Shown here: positions 1 to 6,733 of the stretch, piece after piece
Layout of the letters: every line of letters begins with the position of its first letter
Numbering within the stretch: position 1 is the first letter of the stretch
Origin: GCA-003244245 sp035997545
Lineage (GTDB): Bacteria; Actinomycetota; Actinomycetes; Mycobacteriales; Pseudonocardiaceae
Assembly (NCBI GenBank): GCA_035997545.1
Contig: DASYIL010000277.1
Span: forward strand, 1 to 6,880
Length of the DNA stretch: 6,880 nucleotides
Direction of reading: 5' to 3'
The notes under the pieces: generated by a model
Seen by the model: the letters and a program-made list of their open reading frames with translations, nothing else
Databases searched by the model: none
Told to the model about the DNA's origin: nothing
Translations under genes and position numbers: made by a program

Positions 1-917
1 GGGGCCTCTCCACCGACGATCAGCCGCTTGTAGGAGTTCACCCATTGGTTGGTTACCGCGGTGATCTCCCGGGCATGCTGGAGCACGCCGGCAACAAAGG
101 CCCGGCCGGTGTCGGAAAGCTCGTATGGGTTGTCGTCGTCGTGGAAGGCGTTACGGTCCCCCTCGAACAGGCTCATGTGGGTGTGCATGGCAGACCCCGG
201 GCGGGCGGTGTAGGGCTTGGGCATGAACGAGGCGCGCACCCCCTGGGTGATCGCGACCTCCTTGATCACATACCGAAAGGTCATGATGTTGTCGGCCATG
301 GTGAGCGCATCGGCGTAGCGCAGGTCGATCTCCTGCTGGCCCGGAGCGCCCTCGTGGTGGCTGAACTCCACCGAGATGCCCATCTGCTCCAGAGCCTCGA
401 TGGCGTGCCGGCGGAAATGCGGAGCGGCGTCGTGGCTGGCTTGGTCGAAATACCCGCCGGAGTCGGCGGCCACCGGCTCGGAACCGTTGTCGGGCAGGTC
501 GCGCAGCAAGTAGAACTCGATCTCGGGGTGCACATAGCAAGTGAACCCGGCCTCCGCCGCCCTGGACAGGCCCCGGCTGAGCACGTGCCGTGGGTCGGCC
601 CAGGACGGCGAGCCGTCGGGCATCGCGATGTCACAGAACATCCGGGCCGAGTAGTGTGCCCCGTTCGGGTTCTCCCACGGCAGAATCTGGAAGGTGGAGG
701 GGTCTGGCTTGGCGATCATGTCGGACTCGTAGGCTCGGGCGAAGCCCTCGATGGCCGATCCGTCGAAACCGATGCCGTCGGCGAAGGCTCCCTCCAGCTC
801 GGCCGGCGCCACAGCCACCGACTTGAGGTAGCCCAGCACGTCGGTGAACCACAATCGGACAAATCGGATGTCGCGTTCCTCCAGCGTGCGCAGCACGAAC
901 TCCTGCTGGCGATCCAT
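1..917 (-). CDS. glnA2: Type I glutamine synthetase GlnA2, N-terminal part (3' end cut by window)
   Basis: Glutamine synthetase condenses glutamate and ammonia to glutamine using ATP in the cytoplasm, as a dodecamer in this family. I translated the minus strand from the ATG at 915-917. It begins MDRQQEFVLRTLEERDIRFV and gives 305 codons before the window ends; the M. tuberculosis GlnA2 I recall is about 446 residues, so roughly the last third is missing. Visible family motifs are FDGS (51-54), PEIEF (131-135) with metal ligands Glu132 and Glu134, HHEG (187-190) with Glu189, Glu196 in GQQEID, SAMHTHMS (242-249) with His245, and NQWVNSYKRL (290-299) with the substrate arginine. The adenylylation-site region lies beyond the window, so that control cannot be judged. 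The start agrees with the mycobacterial GlnA2 N-terminus and with a -10 box six bases upstream. The gene is divergent from lprG. Assignment to GlnA2 rather than GlnA1 rests on the N-terminal sequence and on a Hip1-type gene and panB nearby. Confidence 0.95.
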   Translation of the reverse strand, partial: MDRQQEFVLRTLEERDIRFVRLWFTDVLGYLKSVAVAPAELEGAFADGIGFDGSAIEGFARAYESDMIAKPDPSTFQILPWENPNGAHYSARMFCDIAMPDGSPSWADPRHVLSRGLSRAAEAGFTCYVHPEIEFYLLRDLPDNGSEPVAADSGGYFDQASHDAAPHFRRHAIEALEQMGISVEFSHHEGAPGQQEIDLRYADALTMADNIMTFRYVIKEVAITQGVRASFMPKPYTARPGSAMHTHMSLFEGDRNAFHDDDNPYELSDTGRAFVAGVLQHAREITAVTNQWVNSYKRLIVGGEA

Positions 918-929
918 GCGCGCAGAGTA
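917..929 (-). promoter_or_regulatory. Predicted leaderless promoter of glnA2 (-10 box TACTCT)
   Basis: Read on the minus strand, TACTCT (plus-strand 924-929) fits the actinobacterial TANNNT -10 pattern. It is followed by six bases and then the glnA2 ATG, so transcription should begin at or next to the A of the start codon. No purine-rich ribosome binding site lies in the 20 bases before the ATG, which agrees with a leaderless message. I see no convincing -35 hexamer. The prediction comes from sequence only. Confidence 0.5.
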
Positions 930-940
930 GAGGACGGTTG

Positions 941-977
941 GTGACGGTCCTTTTGTGCGCCCCCTACGATGCGAACA
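941..977 (+). promoter_or_regulatory. Predicted leaderless promoter of the lprG-p55 operon
   Basis: GTGACG (941-946; four of six matches to TTGACA) is followed by an 18-base spacer and TACGAT (965-970). Six bases later comes the ATG at 977, the expected distance from -10 box to transcription start. There is no Shine-Dalgarno before this ATG. The promoter is back to back with the glnA2 promoter inside a 59-bp gap, so RNA polymerase bound to one could hinder the other. Confidence 0.5.
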
Positions 978-1666
978 TGCCGCGCCGACAGTTCCCCCTT
1001 GTCGCCTTGTTCACCGCACTGGTCATCGCCCTGCTCACGTCCTGCACCGCCACCCAGGACGCCAAGGAGCGGAAAGCCGCCCTTCCCGACGGCGCCCAGC
1101 TGCTAACTAACTCTGCCACGGCGATGCGGACGGTGACCACCACTCACTTCACCGTCGACGTCCAGGGCAACACGCCAGAGATCCCGTTTCGGTCAGCCGA
1201 CGGCCGACTCACCCGGGAGGGTTCAGCGAAGGGCATCGTCAAGCGCGACCAGGGCGGAAAGATCGTCGAACTGGAGATCGTGGTCGTCGGCGACAAACTC
1301 TACCTGCGTGGCGCGACCGGTCCATTCCTGAAGCTGCAGGCGTCCAACCTCAGCGCATTCTACGACCCGCGTCCGATCCTCAACCCGGACCGGGGGATCG
1401 CGTCGGTGATCGCCAGCGGCCAGGGGGCAACCACAGAGGCACGCGAGCAGGTCGACGGGGTGGACAGCTACCGGTTACGGGTCACCTTCCCGGCGCAGCC
1501 GCTCAGCACGCTCGTGCCCGGGCCGGCCCAGGACAGGACCGGTCAGGTCTGGGTCGCTGCCCAGGGCTCCCGGCTGTTGCAGGCCCAGTTCCCGACGACC
1601 AACGGAACGATCACCGTCCACTTCTCCGAATTCGACGCCCCGGTTGAGATCACTGCGCCCGCCTGA
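977..1666 (+). CDS. lprG: LprG/LppX-family lipid-binding lipoprotein
   Basis: The 229-residue product is an exported lipoprotein of the LppX_LprAFG family. Family members carry acylated lipids (triacylglycerol, phosphatidylinositol mannosides, lipoarabinomannan precursors) in a hydrophobic pocket between membrane and outer envelope. The N-terminus has two arginines (3-4), a hydrophobic stretch (about 6-20) and a lipobox LTSC ending at Cys23, the predicted lipidation site. Residues 129-140 (YDPRPILNPDRG) match the conserved YDP..LNPD.G segment of M. tuberculosis LprG, and the overall length (229 against about 236) fits. A TTG start at 938 would add 13 residues that spoil the signal peptide, so I prefer the ATG at 977, which also sits correctly below a -10 box. 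The gene is followed after 15 bp by p55, the usual operon for this pair. The cargo lipid here is unknown, and may differ if the organism lacks mycobacterial glycolipids. Confidence 0.9.
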   Translation: MPRRQFPLVALFTALVIALLTSCTATQDAKERKAALPDGAQLLTNSATAMRTVTTTHFTVDVQGNTPEIPFRSADGRLTREGSAKGIVKRDQGGKIVELEIVVVGDKLYLRGATGPFLKLQASNLSAFYDPRPILNPDRGIASVIASGQGATTEAREQVDGVDSYRLRVTFPAQPLSTLVPGPAQDRTGQVWVAAQGSRLLQAQFPTTNGTITVHFSEFDAPVEITAPA

Positions 1667-1681
1667 TCCCGCCCTCGTTCG

Positions 1682-3253
1682 ATGAACGCGATGGCAACCC
1701 CAGTCCGCCGTCGCGGGCTGGCGCTGGGCACTGGGGCGCTGGTCACCTTGCTTGCCGCGCTGGACGCCTATGTCGTGGTCAGCCTGCTGGTCGACATCAT
1801 CCTCGACCTGCAGGTGCCGCTGAACCGCTTGGAGCGGGCCACCCCGATCGTCACCGGCTTCCTGCTGGGCTACGTCGCGGCGATGCCGCTGCTGGGTCAG
1901 GCGTCCGACCGCTTCGGGCGGCGGCCGCTGCTGCAGGCCTGCCTGATCGTGTTCGCGGTCGGGTCGGCGGTCACCGCCCTCGCGGCAACCCTGCCGTGGG
2001 TCGTGGCGGGGCGGACGCTGCAGGGCATCGCCGGTGGCGCGTTGCTTCCGGTGTCCATGGCACTGGCCGCTGACCTGTGGCCAGATCGCGGCAGGTCCAC
2101 CGCGTTGGGCGCGCTGGGCGCTGCTCAGGAGCTGGGCAGCGTGCTAGGACCGCTGTACGGCGTGGCGGTCGCCGCGTTGGCCGGCTGGCGCGGCGTGTTC
2201 TGGATGAACGTTCCGATCGCGCTCGCCGCAGTAGCAGCGGTACAGCTGGCGGTACCGCCTGCCGGGACGAGGTCCGAGGGTGGGCGGGCGCGCAACCGGG
2301 CACCGCTGGACCTCGTCGGCGGCGGCCTGCTGGCGCTCACCCTGGGACTACTGGTGATGGGCCTGTACAATCCCGAGCCCGACCACGGGGTACTACCCCC
2401 ATGGGGCTGGTTGGTCCTGGGCGCGGCTGCGGTGACCGGGCTGGCGTTCGTGCTGTGGGAGCGGCGGGCGCAGGTGCGGCTGCTGGATCCCGACGGTGTG
2501 CGGTGGCGGGTCTTCCTCGGTTCGCTGGGGGTCAGCCTGACCGCCGGTGCAGCGCTGATGGTAACCCTGGTCGACGTCCAGCTCTACGCGCAGACCTTGC
2601 TGGGCCGCGACGCCGTCGGCGGGACCGTTCTGCTGGTCCGGTTCCTGGTGGCGCTGCCCGTGGGCGCACTGGTCGGGGGGGTGGCGGCAAGCCGGATGGG
2701 TGACGCCGCGGTGGCCGTCACCGGGATGCTGCTCGCCGCCGCCGGCTATCTCCTAATCGCCGGATGGCCTGCGGACATCCTGGCAGCCCGCCACGACCTC
2801 GGCCTGCTGACCCTGCCCCGGCTGGACTCCGACCTGGCGCTGACCGGCTTCGGACTCGGCCTGGTGATCGCGCCGCTATCCGCGGCGGCGCTGCGCGCGA
2901 CCCCGCCCGACCGGCACGGCGTAGCATCCGCCGCGGTGGTGGTGGCCCGGATGACCGGCATGCTCATCGGCGTCGCCGCACTATCGGCGTGGGGGCTGCA
3001 CCGCTTCCGCGAGCTCACCGCCGAGCTGGCCACTCCGCTGCCCTTCGGGGTCAGCAGCGAGGTGTTCCAGCGGCAGCTCGCTGGCTACGAACTGGCCCTG
3101 GATGCTGCCCTCCGCACCCAATACCAAGAGATTTTCCTGCTCACCGCGGGGGTGTGCCTGCTCGGTGCGGTTGGCGCTCTACTGATCAGCAATGGGGGGC
3201 GCTCCCGAGCGCTCAAGCTCAGGCGACGCATGTCTTCCGCTTCGGCACGGTGA
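1682..3253 (+). CDS. p55: P55-family MFS exporter, partner of LprG
   Basis: The 523-residue inner-membrane protein is a major facilitator superfamily drug/lipid exporter, close in length and sequence to M. tuberculosis P55 (Rv1410c), which works with LprG in triacylglycerol and lipid export and contributes to drug tolerance. Visible elements: Asp28 in TM1 (ALDAYVVV), motif A GQASDRFGRRP (72-82), Arg111 in AGRTLQG, Glu150 in the TM5 motif AAQELGSVLGPLYG (147-160), Asp298 in the TM7 region (VTLVDVQ), and VVVARMTGMLIGVAALSAWGL (419-439), nearly identical to P55. The segment at about 440-482 between the last two helices matches the long extracytoplasmic extension of TM11-TM12 described for P55. 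The protein ends in a basic tail (RSRALKLRRR). Start is ATG 1682 or the in-frame ATG 1691; the second is closer to the P55 start, and neither has a clear Shine-Dalgarno, so coupling to lprG is likely. The last 35 bp overlap the convergent hydrolase gene. Confidence 0.93.
   Translation: MNAMATPVRRRGLALGTGALVTLLAALDAYVVVSLLVDIILDLQVPLNRLERATPIVTGFLLGYVAAMPLLGQASDRFGRRPLLQACLIVFAVGSAVTALAATLPWVVAGRTLQGIAGGALLPVSMALAADLWPDRGRSTALGALGAAQELGSVLGPLYGVAVAALAGWRGVFWMNVPIALAAVAAVQLAVPPAGTRSEGGRARNRAPLDLVGGGLLALTLGLLVMGLYNPEPDHGVLPPWGWLVLGAAAVTGLAFVLWERRAQVRLLDPDGVRWRVFLGSLGVSLTAGAALMVTLVDVQLYAQTLLGRDAVGGTVLLVRFLVALPVGALVGGVAASRMGDAAVAVTGMLLAAAGYLLIAGWPADILAARHDLGLLTLPRLDSDLALTGFGLGLVIAPLSAAALRATPPDRHGVASAAVVVARMTGMLIGVAALSAWGLHRFRELTAELATPLPFGVSSEVFQRQLAGYELALDAALRTQYQEIFLLTAGVCLLGAVGALLISNGGRSRALKLRRRMSSASAR
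3199..3212 (-). terminator. Small GC hairpin beyond the hip1-like stop; possible weak terminator
   Basis: GCGCT (3199-3203) pairs with AGCGC (3208-3212) around a CCCG loop. The hairpin lies six bases past the stop codon of the minus-strand hydrolase gene and inside the end of the p55 coding sequence. There is no T-run after it, and five base pairs is short, so it may only mark the end region or be chance in GC-rich DNA. No other terminator candidate was found in this convergent junction. Confidence 0.2.
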
Positions 3254-4838
3254 GCAGCACCAGGTATTCCGAGATTGTCTCGTCCACGCACTTCACCCCT
3301 TGCAGGGCCACCGTGTGTTGCTGGCCCTCGAAGCTGAGCAACATGCCGCGCAGCTGGTTGGCCAGCTTCACGCCGGCCTGATAGGGGGTTGCCGGGTCAC
3401 CGGTCGTGGAAATCACCAGCACTGTCGGCAACCCGTCCACCTGCGGCTGACCTGGCTGGTAGGTCGGCGGTACCGGCCAGAAAACGCAGGCGTCCCGGGC
3501 CGCCGACGGCGGGTTCCCGTCATCGAGGAAGGGCGCGACCTGCCGGTAGCGCCGGTCGACCTCCCGGAGCACCACCGGATCGGTGACCGGGGGGTCGTCG
3601 AGGCAGCGGATCGCTTTGAAGGCGTCCTGGCTGCCGGAGTAGCCCTGCTGGTCACGCTGGTAGTAGAGGTCGGCCAGAATCAGCAGGGTGGAGCCGTCCC
3701 CCTTGGCCAGCGCGGTGAGGCCGCGGTTGAGCACCGACCAGAACTGGTCTGAGTACAGTGCCTGGAGCGTGCCGATGGTGGCGTCGTTGTAAGAAAACTT
3801 GCGGTTGCCGACCGGTCGCTCCGCGGTGATCAGCGGCCGCAGCAACTCCTGGAACCTCCGGTTGGCCTGGTCCTTTGGGGTGTTGCCCAGCCAGCACTGT
3901 GGCTGGGCGAGACACCAGCTGACGAATGCGTCGAACGACTTCTGGAACCCTGCGCCCTGATTCACCTGGCTCTCGGCCAGGTTCTCATCTGGGTCCAGGG
4001 CGCCGTCCAGCACCATCGCCCGGACATTGCCCGGGAACTGCTCAGCGTAGGCGGTACCGATTCGGGTGCCGTAGGAGTAACCGAGGTAACTGAGCTTGTT
4101 GTCGCCCAGCGCCGACCGCAGCACGTCCATGTCCCGTGCGACGTCCCTAGTGCCGACGTTGGCGAGCACATCCTTGCCGGACCGCTCGGCACATAGCGCG
4201 GCGTAGGCCCGGTGCTCACTCTCGGTCTGGGCGACCCCGGCCGGCGAGGTGTCCAGGTCGAGGTCGAGCCGCTCGGCATCCTGTTCTTGGGTGTTCCGAC
4301 AGACGATCTTCGGCTCACTAGCACCGATTCCTCGGGGGTCGAACCCGACCAGGTCGAACCGGCGGCCCAGCTCGGTGCTGTCCACCGCCCCGGCCAGTGA
4401 CGCCACCGCGTCCATCCCCGAAGCACCCGGACCGCCGGGGTTCACCAGGAGGGAGCCCAGCCGCTCTTGCTGGTTGTCGGCGGGACGGCGGAGCACTCCG
4501 AGTCGCGCGACGCGCCCCTGCGGCTGGGCGTAGTCCAGCGGCACTTCCACTCGGGTGCACTGCAGCTTGGGGTCCGCGAACCGCTCCCGGCCACGATCGG
4601 TGGCGGCGAACTCCTGGCAGCTGTCCCAGGTCGGGTTCTGGCTGTAGAACCGCTCCAACCCTGGGGACACCCGCCCGGCGGAGTCGCGCTCACGCGGCGC
4701 GGCTCCGCCGGCCTCGGACTGCGCGCCCAGAGGTGACCGCGCGCCGTCGGCAAGCTGGAAATCGCCCGCGCAGCCACCCAGGGCGAGCACGGCCACCATG
4801 GCAATAGTCAGCCGCGACGGGCTCAACAGGCGAGGCAT
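3219..4838 (-). CDS. caeA: Lipid-anchored Hip1/CaeA-like serine protease/esterase (alpha/beta hydrolase, TAP-like C-terminal domain)
   Basis: The 539-residue product is a secreted alpha/beta hydrolase of the tripeptidyl-aminopeptidase-like group that includes M. tuberculosis Hip1/CaeA (Rv2224c), a cell-envelope serine protease/esterase. Counting from the chosen ATG: signal peptide with lipobox LGGC (Cys23); a variable linker (about 24-65); oxyanion-type motif NPGGPG (133-138); nucleophile Ser255 in GYSYG (253-257); Asp481 in STTGDPATPY; His508 in QQHTV. The Asp-to-His spacing of 27 equals that in Hip1. The mature part has ten further cysteines at positions matching Hip1, suggesting five disulfides outside the membrane. 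The ORF can be extended to 4904, but that would place 22 non-signal residues before the signal peptide and overlap nadE; the ATG at 4838 gives a proper signal and lies seven bases after a -10 box. It is divergent from nadE, and its 3' end overlaps p55. The substrate is unknown, and it could be a paralogue (like Rv2223c) rather than the strict orthologue. Confidence 0.88.
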   Translation of the reverse strand: MPRLLSPSRLTIAMVAVLALGGCAGDFQLADGARSPLGAQSEAGGAAPRERDSAGRVSPGLERFYSQNPTWDSCQEFAATDRGRERFADPKLQCTRVEVPLDYAQPQGRVARLGVLRRPADNQQERLGSLLVNPGGPGASGMDAVASLAGAVDSTELGRRFDLVGFDPRGIGASEPKIVCRNTQEQDAERLDLDLDTSPAGVAQTESEHRAYAALCAERSGKDVLANVGTRDVARDMDVLRSALGDNKLSYLGYSYGTRIGTAYAEQFPGNVRAMVLDGALDPDENLAESQVNQGAGFQKSFDAFVSWCLAQPQCWLGNTPKDQANRRFQELLRPLITAERPVGNRKFSYNDATIGTLQALYSDQFWSVLNRGLTALAKGDGSTLLILADLYYQRDQQGYSGSQDAFKAIRCLDDPPVTDPVVLREVDRRYRQVAPFLDDGNPPSAARDACVFWPVPPTYQPGQPQVDGLPTVLVISTTGDPATPYQAGVKLANQLRGMLLSFEGQQHTVALQGVKCVDETISEYLVLLTVPKRKTCVA

Positions 4839-4873
4839 CCGGCTGATCGTAGTGAGCGTCCAGGAGCTGTCCG
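4838..4873 (-). promoter_or_regulatory. Predicted leaderless promoter of the hip1-like gene
   Basis: On the minus strand, CGGACA (plus 4868-4873; four of six matches to TTGACA) precedes TACGAT (plus 4846-4851) with a 16-base spacer. The -10 box ends seven bases before the ATG at 4838. The hexamer TACGAT is identical to that of lprG, and there is no Shine-Dalgarno sequence. The prediction supports the shorter start for this gene. Confidence 0.45.
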
Positions 4874-4885
4874 TGGCGGTAGGCG

Positions 4886-4891
4886 GATGAT
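4886..4891 (+). promoter_or_regulatory. Weak candidate -10 box for nadE
   Basis: GATGAT lies six bases before the nadE ATG at 4898. It keeps the A at position 2 and T at position 6 of the -10 pattern but lacks the first T, and I see no good -35 box. The GAGGG just before the ATG is only one base away, too close for a normal ribosome binding site. A leaderless start is therefore plausible but poorly supported. Confidence 0.2.
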
Positions 4892-4897
4892 GAGGGC

Positions 4898-6625
4898 ATG
4901 CCACAGCTCCGTCTGGCTATGGCCCAGGCGAATCCCTGCGTGGGTGATCTCGCGGGCAACGCGACCATGATCGCCGCACGCTGCCGGGAAGCCACCGCCG
5001 CCGGTGCGCATATCGTGGTATTCGGCGAGATGGCGCTGACCGGTTACCCGGTGGAGGACCTGGCACTGCGCGAGTCCTTCGCCACCGCGTCCGTGCGGGC
5101 CCTGAATGCCCTGGCGACCCGGCTCGTTCAGGACGGCTGCGGGGAGTTGGCCGCCGTCGTCGGATACCTGGACTCCGAAGCCGGCGGTCCCCGCAACGCG
5201 GTCGCGGTCTTGCACCGCGGGCGGGTGGTAGCCCGCCAGTTCAAGCACCACCTGCCCAATTACGGGGTGTTCGACGAACGCCGCTACTTCATCCCCGGCA
5301 CCACCTTGACCGTGTTCCGGCTGCACGGCCTGGAGATCGGGATGGTGATCTGCGAGGACATCTGGCAGGTAGGCGGCCCGATCACCGCGCTGGCGCAGGC
5401 CGGGGTGGACCTGGTGGTCGCTCCTAACGCCTCCCCCTACGAGCGTGACAAGGACGACACTCGCCTGGCACTGGTGGCCCGCCGCGCCACCGAAGCGGGC
5501 GCGCCGCTGGCCTACACCAATCTGGTGGGAGGCCAGGACGAGCTGGTCTTCGACGGCGACTCAATGGTGGTCGACGCGCGCGGGGGGCTGCTGTTACGGG
5601 CTCCGCAGTTCTCCGAGCAACTCCTGGTGCTCGACCTGGATCTGCCCGGCGGGTCAACCAGGGCGGTGGGCCGGTACGCCGGGCTGGATGTTGCCCGGGT
5701 GATCCTCACCGACGACCCGCTGCCGGCGTATCCGGCGGCGCCCGCTGCGCCGGTGGCCGAGCCGCTGTCTGACGAAGCCGAGGTGTGGGGCGCGCTGGTG
5801 ACCGGCTTGCGGGACTACACGCGCAAGAACGGGTTCCGCTCGGTGGTGCTCGGGCTGTCCGGCGGGATCGACTCCGCGGTGTGTGCCGCGCTGGCGGTGG
5901 ACGCGCTAGGCGCCGACGCAGTGTACGGGGTGTCGATGCCGTCGTCATACTCCTCCGCACATTCCCAATCCGACGCCGCCGACCTCGCCGAACGCACCGG
6001 CCTGCACTACCAGGTGCAGCCGATCGGGGAGATGGTCGACGTGTTCGTGCGGCAGCTCGGCCTGTCCGGAGTGGCCGAGGAGAACGTCCAGGCGCGCTGC
6101 CGGGGGGTGACCCTGATGGCGCTGTCCAACCAGCACGGTCACCTGGTGCTGGCCACCGGGAACAAGTCCGAGCTCGCGGTTGGCTACTCGACGATCTACG
6201 GCGACGCCGTCGGCGGGTTCGCGCCGATCAAAGACCTACCCAAGACCGCGGTGTGGACGCTGGCGCGGTGGCGCAACACCGTGGCCGACAAGCGCGGTGA
6301 GACCCCACCGATCCCGCCGAGCTCGATCGGCAAGCCGCCCTCGGCCGAGCTCCGTCCTGGCCAGCGCGACACCGACTCACTACCCGACTACCAGCTGCTC
6401 GACGCCGTACTCGACGACTATGTGGAGGGCGACCGCGGTTTCAGCGATCTGGTGGCTGCCGGGTTCGATCCCGAACTGATCGAGCACATCGTGCGGTTGG
6501 TGGACGCCGCGGAATACAAACGTCGGCAGTACCCCCCCGGCACGAAGATCACCTTAAAGGCGTTCGGCCGGGACCGCCGACTGCCGATCACCAACCGCTG
6601 GCGCGAACGATCCCCCGAGTTGTGA
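4898..6625 (+). CDS. nadE: Glutamine-dependent NAD+ synthetase (two-domain, 575 residues)
   Basis: NadE makes NAD+ from nicotinate adenine dinucleotide, ATP and glutamine, the last step of NAD synthesis, in the cytoplasm. Residues 1 to about 270 form a nitrilase-type glutaminase domain with the Glu-Lys-Cys triad: Glu44 in VVFGEMALTGYP, Lys116 in QFKHHLPNYGVFDE and nucleophile Cys152 in MVICEDIW. Residues about 290-575 form the adenylating synthetase domain with the ATP P-loop SGGIDS (321-326), ENVQARCRG (395-403), ATGNKSE (419-425) and GYSTIYGD (429-436). A proline/alanine-rich stretch (274-288) joins the two. The length fits the shorter two-domain NadE class and differs from the roughly 680-residue M. 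tuberculosis enzyme. The ATG at 4898 gives an N-terminus starting directly in the nitrilase fold. It is divergent from the hip1-like gene and followed by panB on the same strand after 118 bp. Both catalytic centres are intact. Confidence 0.97.
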   Translation: MPQLRLAMAQANPCVGDLAGNATMIAARCREATAAGAHIVVFGEMALTGYPVEDLALRESFATASVRALNALATRLVQDGCGELAAVVGYLDSEAGGPRNAVAVLHRGRVVARQFKHHLPNYGVFDERRYFIPGTTLTVFRLHGLEIGMVICEDIWQVGGPITALAQAGVDLVVAPNASPYERDKDDTRLALVARRATEAGAPLAYTNLVGGQDELVFDGDSMVVDARGGLLLRAPQFSEQLLVLDLDLPGGSTRAVGRYAGLDVARVILTDDPLPAYPAAPAAPVAEPLSDEAEVWGALVTGLRDYTRKNGFRSVVLGLSGGIDSAVCAALAVDALGADAVYGVSMPSSYSSAHSQSDAADLAERTGLHYQVQPIGEMVDVFVRQLGLSGVAEENVQARCRGVTLMALSNQHGHLVLATGNKSELAVGYSTIYGDAVGGFAPIKDLPKTAVWTLARWRNTVADKRGETPPIPPSSIGKPPSAELRPGQRDTDSLPDYQLLDAVLDDYVEGDRGFSDLVAAGFDPELIEHIVRLVDAAEYKRRQYPPGTKITLKAFGRDRRLPITNRWRERSPEL

Positions 6626-6661
6626 GTCTCGTCGCACGCTGATGCTCACGCCACGACCTCG

Positions 6662-6693
6662 GTGCCAGGCTTAGGGTATCAGCCATCCGGCAC
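6662..6693. repeat. Imperfect inverted repeat in the nadE-panB gap, enclosing a -10-like box
   Basis: GTGCC (6662-6666) and GGCT (6668-6671) pair with AGCC (6681-6684) and GGCAC (6689-6693), giving a 9-bp stem interrupted by a 1-by-4 bulge. The nine-base loop contains TAGGGT (6672-6677), which fits TANNNT. The repeat could be a hairpin after nadE, an operator over a panB promoter, or chance. There is no T-run after it to support a classical terminator. Confidence 0.3.
6672..6677 (+). promoter_or_regulatory. Candidate -10 box for panB
   Basis: TAGGGT fits the TANNNT pattern and lies 66 bases before the panB ATG, leaving a leader of about 60 bases with a good ribosome binding site. I see no clear -35 hexamer 16-18 bases upstream, so panB may instead be read through from nadE. 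Confidence 0.25.
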
Positions 6694-6726
6694 GACCCGG
6701 GGACCGGCGACGAACTGCCGGCCTCG

Positions 6727-6733
6727 AGGGAGG
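6727..6733 (+). promoter_or_regulatory. Shine-Dalgarno sequence of panB
   Basis: AGGGAGG ends ten bases before the ATG at 6744. It is the only strong ribosome binding site before any start codon in this window, and it decides the panB start. Confidence 0.7.

Noticed and set aside
45..944. 299-codon open frame on the plus strand opposite glnA2
   Set aside because: It lies antisense to the clear GlnA2 coding region, has no recognisable domain, and its composition fits a GC-rich shadow frame.
938..976. TTG start extending LprG by 13 residues
   Set aside because: The extension adds non-signal residues, including a stray Cys, before a complete lipoprotein signal, and it would overlap the predicted promoter. 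The ATG at 977 is better.
1667..1681. Separate promoter or ribosome binding site for p55
   Set aside because: The 15-bp gap after lprG holds no -10 box or Shine-Dalgarno; co-transcription and coupling with lprG explain it.
2077..2703. 208-codon arginine- and glycine-rich frame inside p55
   Set aside because: It is in an alternative frame of a well-supported membrane protein; the Arg/Gly/Ala-rich composition is typical of out-of-frame translation of GC-rich DNA.
4839..4904. Longer N-terminus of the hip1-like protein, overlapping nadE by 7 bp
   Set aside because: The 22 extra residues precede an intact signal peptide and lipobox and lack a ribosome binding site; the -10 box at 4846-4851 would then lie inside the gene.
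6642..6674. Ten-codon ATG frame upstream of panB as a possible leader peptide
   Set aside because: It has no ribosome binding site and no run of regulatory codons, and it ends inside the predicted -10 box, so it would not lie on a panB transcript starting there.
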